Source of the DNA: Terracoccus luteus
Lineage (GTDB): Bacteria > Actinomycetota > Actinomycetes > Actinomycetales > Dermatophilaceae
Length of the DNA: 64,000 nt
Direction: 5' to 3'
Assembly: GCF_003635045.1 (NCBI RefSeq)
Contig: NZ_RBXT01000001.1
Span: 2,666,001-2,730,000 of the forward strand
The notes beneath the pieces were generated by a model that did no database searches, was not told where the DNA came from, and saw nothing but the letters and a program-made list of their open reading frames with translations. This document shows, piece after piece, positions 62,145 through 64,000 of this stretch; the stretch's first letter is position 1, and the number at the start of each line of letters is the position of its first letter. Position numbers and translations under genes: made by a program.

Positions 62145-63779
62145 ATGCCGACGACGCTGCGGCGTCTGGTCGCCGACCGCCGTTTCCACCTCACCCTCGT
62201 CACGGCCGCGCCGACGCCCACGGCCGCGCCCGCGCCCGCGCCGACAGGCGACCGGCCGGACGACACCACCGGCGCGCTCGACGCCCCCGTGACGTGGGCG
62301 CACAGCTCGGACCTGCCCGACCCGACGCCCTGGCTCGAGCCGGGCCAGCTGCTGCTCACCGACGGGGCCCAGTTCGAGACAGTGCTGGGGGTCGGCCGCA
62401 CCGACGACACCGGGGTCGCCGACGTCGACCCCCGCTTCGCCGACGACTACATCCGGCGGCTGGTGCGGGCCGACGTCCTCGCCCTCGGGTTCGCCGTCGA
62501 CGTCGTCCACGCCGCCGTGCCGCCCGCCCTCGTCGCCGCGTGCGCCGCGCACGGCCTGCCGCTGCTCGAGGTCGGCGGCCGCACCCCCTTCATCGCCATC
62601 GTGCGACACGTCGCCGAGGTGCTCGCGACGGAGGCCCGCGAGCGCCTCGACTGGTCGCTGCGGGCACAGCGCTCCCTCGCCCGCGCCGCCCTGCGGCCCG
62701 ACGGCCTGAGCGCGGTGCTCGGCGAGCTCGAGCGGCAGCTCGGCTGCTGGGTGGCGCTCTACGACGCGGCCGGGCACCGGGTGCCCGTGCGCACGCGCCG
62801 CGACGTCCCGGCATCCGCGACCCCGGCGCTCGACGAGGCCGTGCACGCCGTGCTCGCCCGAGGGGTGCGGGCGGCCACCCGGCTCGGCGACCTCGGCGGC
62901 GGCTCGGGTGGGCTCGACGTCACGCTGCAGACCCTGGGCTCGCGCGGGCGGCTGCGGGGCGTGCTCGCCGTCGGCGCCCCCGTGCCGCTCGACCCGGCGG
63001 CCGCGGACCTCGTCACGAGCGTCATCGCGTTGGCGAGCATCGCGCTCGAGCAGAGCCGCGCGCTCGACGCCGCGCGGCGCAGCCTGCGCTCGGGGCTGCT
63101 CGAGCTGCTGCTCGCCGGCACCCCCGACGTCGCGGCGGCCACGGCGCGGCGCGTGTGGGGCGGCTTCCCCACCGGCGGGCTGCGGGTGCTGGCCTGTGCG
63201 GTTGAGGGCCCGTCGGCCGACCTCGTGCTCGACGACCTCGAGATCACCGCGGCCGACCGTCGGGGGCGGGTCTTCTTCGCCGAGCAGGCCGGCGGGCCGC
63301 TGCTCGTGCTCGCCGGCCCCACCGACGTCGACGACGTGAGCGACGTGCTCGTCGGCCGGCACGGGCTCCGCGTCGGGGTGTCGGGCGCCGGCAACACCGA
63401 GGGCCTGGCCCGGCTCGTCTCCGAGGCCGGTCGGGCGCTCGAACGCACCACCGCCCCAGCCCCGCTCGCGCACTTCGACACCCTGCACGGCGAAGGGCTG
63501 CTCGGCGTGCTGGCCGGTCACGGTGGCACGGAGGTCGCACGGCGTGTGCTGGCCCCCCTGCTCGCCAGCCCCGACTCCGATGAGCTGCTGCGGGCGGTGC
63601 GGGCCTGGTGCGAGCACAACTGCGCGTGGGACCCGGCCGCCCGCTCCCTCGGCATCCACCGCCACACCCTGCGGCACCGGGTCGGCGACGCCGCCCGGCT
63701 GCTCGGGCTCGACCTCGACCGGTTCGACGACCGCGTCGAGCTGTGGAACGCCCTGCGCCTGCACGACCTCGCCACCTGA
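62145..63779 (+). CDS. PucR-family transcriptional regulator
   Basis: The 544-residue protein has the N-terminal PucR domain (MPTTLRRLVADRRFHLTLVTA through LGFAVDVVHAAVPPALVAACAAHGLPLLEV, residues 1-150), a GAF-like middle, and a C-terminal helix-turn-helix (DELLRAVRAWCEHNCAWDPAARSLGIHRHTLRHRVGDAARLLGLDLDR, about 485-532). PucR proteins activate nitrogen or purine/polyamine catabolism genes when a small ligand is bound. Position suggests control of the divergent aminotransferase-dehydrogenase operon. Alternative starts upstream lack support. Confidence 0.9.
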   Translation: MPTTLRRLVADRRFHLTLVTAAPTPTAAPAPAPTGDRPDDTTGALDAPVTWAHSSDLPDPTPWLEPGQLLLTDGAQFETVLGVGRTDDTGVADVDPRFADDYIRRLVRADVLALGFAVDVVHAAVPPALVAACAAHGLPLLEVGGRTPFIAIVRHVAEVLATEARERLDWSLRAQRSLARAALRPDGLSAVLGELERQLGCWVALYDAAGHRVPVRTRRDVPASATPALDEAVHAVLARGVRAATRLGDLGGGSGGLDVTLQTLGSRGRLRGVLAVGAPVPLDPAAADLVTSVIALASIALEQSRALDAARRSLRSGLLELLLAGTPDVAAATARRVWGGFPTGGLRVLACAVEGPSADLVLDDLEITAADRRGRVFFAEQAGGPLLVLAGPTDVDDVSDVLVGRHGLRVGVSGAGNTEGLARLVSEAGRALERTTAPAPLAHFDTLHGEGLLGVLAGHGGTEVARRVLAPLLASPDSDELLRAVRAWCEHNCAWDPAARSLGIHRHTLRHRVGDAARLLGLDLDRFDDRVELWNALRLHDLAT

Positions 63780-63800
63780 GCCGGACGACCCGGCACCGTG

Positions 63801-63893
63801 CGGACGCCCGCACACGTCGCGGACGCGACCACACGGCATCCGGTGGGCGCGGACCCTCGGCCGCGGCAGGTGTCGGCGAGGTGTGCGGGCGTC
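63801..63893. other. Long-range inverted repeat after the PucR gene
   Basis: GACGCCCGCACAC (63803-63815) and GTGTGCGGGCGTC (63881-63893) are perfect inverted repeats. Inside is GTCGCG/CGCGAC (63816-63821 and 63824-63829). Transcribed RNA could form a branched structure. Confidence 0.5.
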
Positions 63894-63904
63894 TCCGACG
63901 GGGG

Positions 63905-63947
63905 CGGATGCCGGTGGCCTCCCCGCGCGGGAGGCCACCGGCATCCG
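63905..63947. terminator. 19-bp-stem bidirectional terminator
   Basis: A perfect 19-bp stem (63905-63923 with 63929-63947) has a 5-nt loop and lies between PucR and a gene entering from the right. The stem carries the GGATGCC/GGCATCC motif. Confidence 0.85.
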
Positions 63948-63948
63948 G

Positions 63949-64000
63949 TCAGCTCGTCTGCGGGAAGCCGAGGTTGATGCCGCCGTGGCTCGGGTCGAGC
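63949..64000 (-). CDS. C-terminal end of an unidentified protein
   Basis: A minus-strand frame enters from the right edge and stops at 63949-63951; the visible end reads LDPSHGGINLGFPQTS. The reading sense, the terminator 1 bp past the stop and the convergence with PucR support a real gene, but 16 residues are not enough to name the family. Confidence 0.5.
   Translation of the reverse strand, partial: LDPSHGGINLGFPQTS

Overview
The window is chromosomal DNA of a very GC-rich actinobacterium. Codons end almost always in G or C, many genes start with GTG, and the gene content is typical of Micrococcales. The folE-folP-folB/K-DUF3180 order next to ftsH-hpt-tilS, the F420-associated metalloprotease, the tmk-holB pair and the SigK/RskA pair suggest an Intrasporangiaceae-like genome (Phycicoccus, Janibacter, Knoellia relatives). 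That placement is inference. There is no rRNA, IS element, prophage or CRISPR array. One tRNA-Thr (anticodon CGT) is present at 34501-34574.

Layout. 1-9 kb: end of an MMPL transporter, a sugar isomerase/epimerase, ppx, a cysteine-rich protein, a methyltransferase, nadC-nadB, a DUF2520 Rossmann protein, a MidA-like methyltransferase and a CopC protein. 9-15.5 kb: cytochrome P450 with two small upstream ORFs, a LanC-like protein, an orphan nuoD and two lipoproteins. 15.5-26.8 kb: a housekeeping block read mostly on the minus strand (DUF3180, folB/folK fusion, folP, folE, ftsH, DUF1028, hpt, tilS, zinc metalloprotease, dacB), with ppa divergent from it. 27-34.5 kb: TetR and MarR regulators, three MFS transporters, a malic enzyme and tRNA-Thr. 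34.6-39.7 kb: three consecutive paralogous secreted TAP-like hydrolases. 39.8-48 kb: holB, tmk, asd, a renalase-like oxidoreductase, a TipA-type MerR regulator, dimethylargininase, a TspO-like protein and an FAD oxidoreductase. 48.3-52.2 kb: a cell-envelope locus with a fasciclin-domain protein, a DUF4397 protein, a class F sortase, SigK and its zinc anti-sigma factor RskA. 52.5-58.9 kb: MarR/MMPL efflux pair, a possible orphan transcript, then PEP synthase and its bifunctional regulator. 59-64 kb: aminobutyraldehyde dehydrogenase and aminotransferase (putrescine/GABA-type catabolism), divergent from a PucR regulator, then the end of an unidentified gene.

Themes. Minus-strand genes are often coupled by 4-bp ATGA/GTGA overlaps. 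A large share of start codons sit 6-8 nt behind a TANNNT-type -10 box, so many transcripts are probably leaderless. Strong candidates for undescribed biology are (i) the FAS1/DUF4397/sortase F/SigK/RskA locus, which has no LPXTG substrate in view; (ii) a repeat family with core GGCCTYTCGACGGGT that abuts stop codons and is spaced by 22 or 33 bp; (iii) a consensus promoter and a C-rich-loop terminator framing a gene-free transcript at 55293-55520; (iv) a three-way-junction-like leader before an MFS gene at 33130-33178; and (v) a MidA-like methyltransferase near an orphan NuoD.
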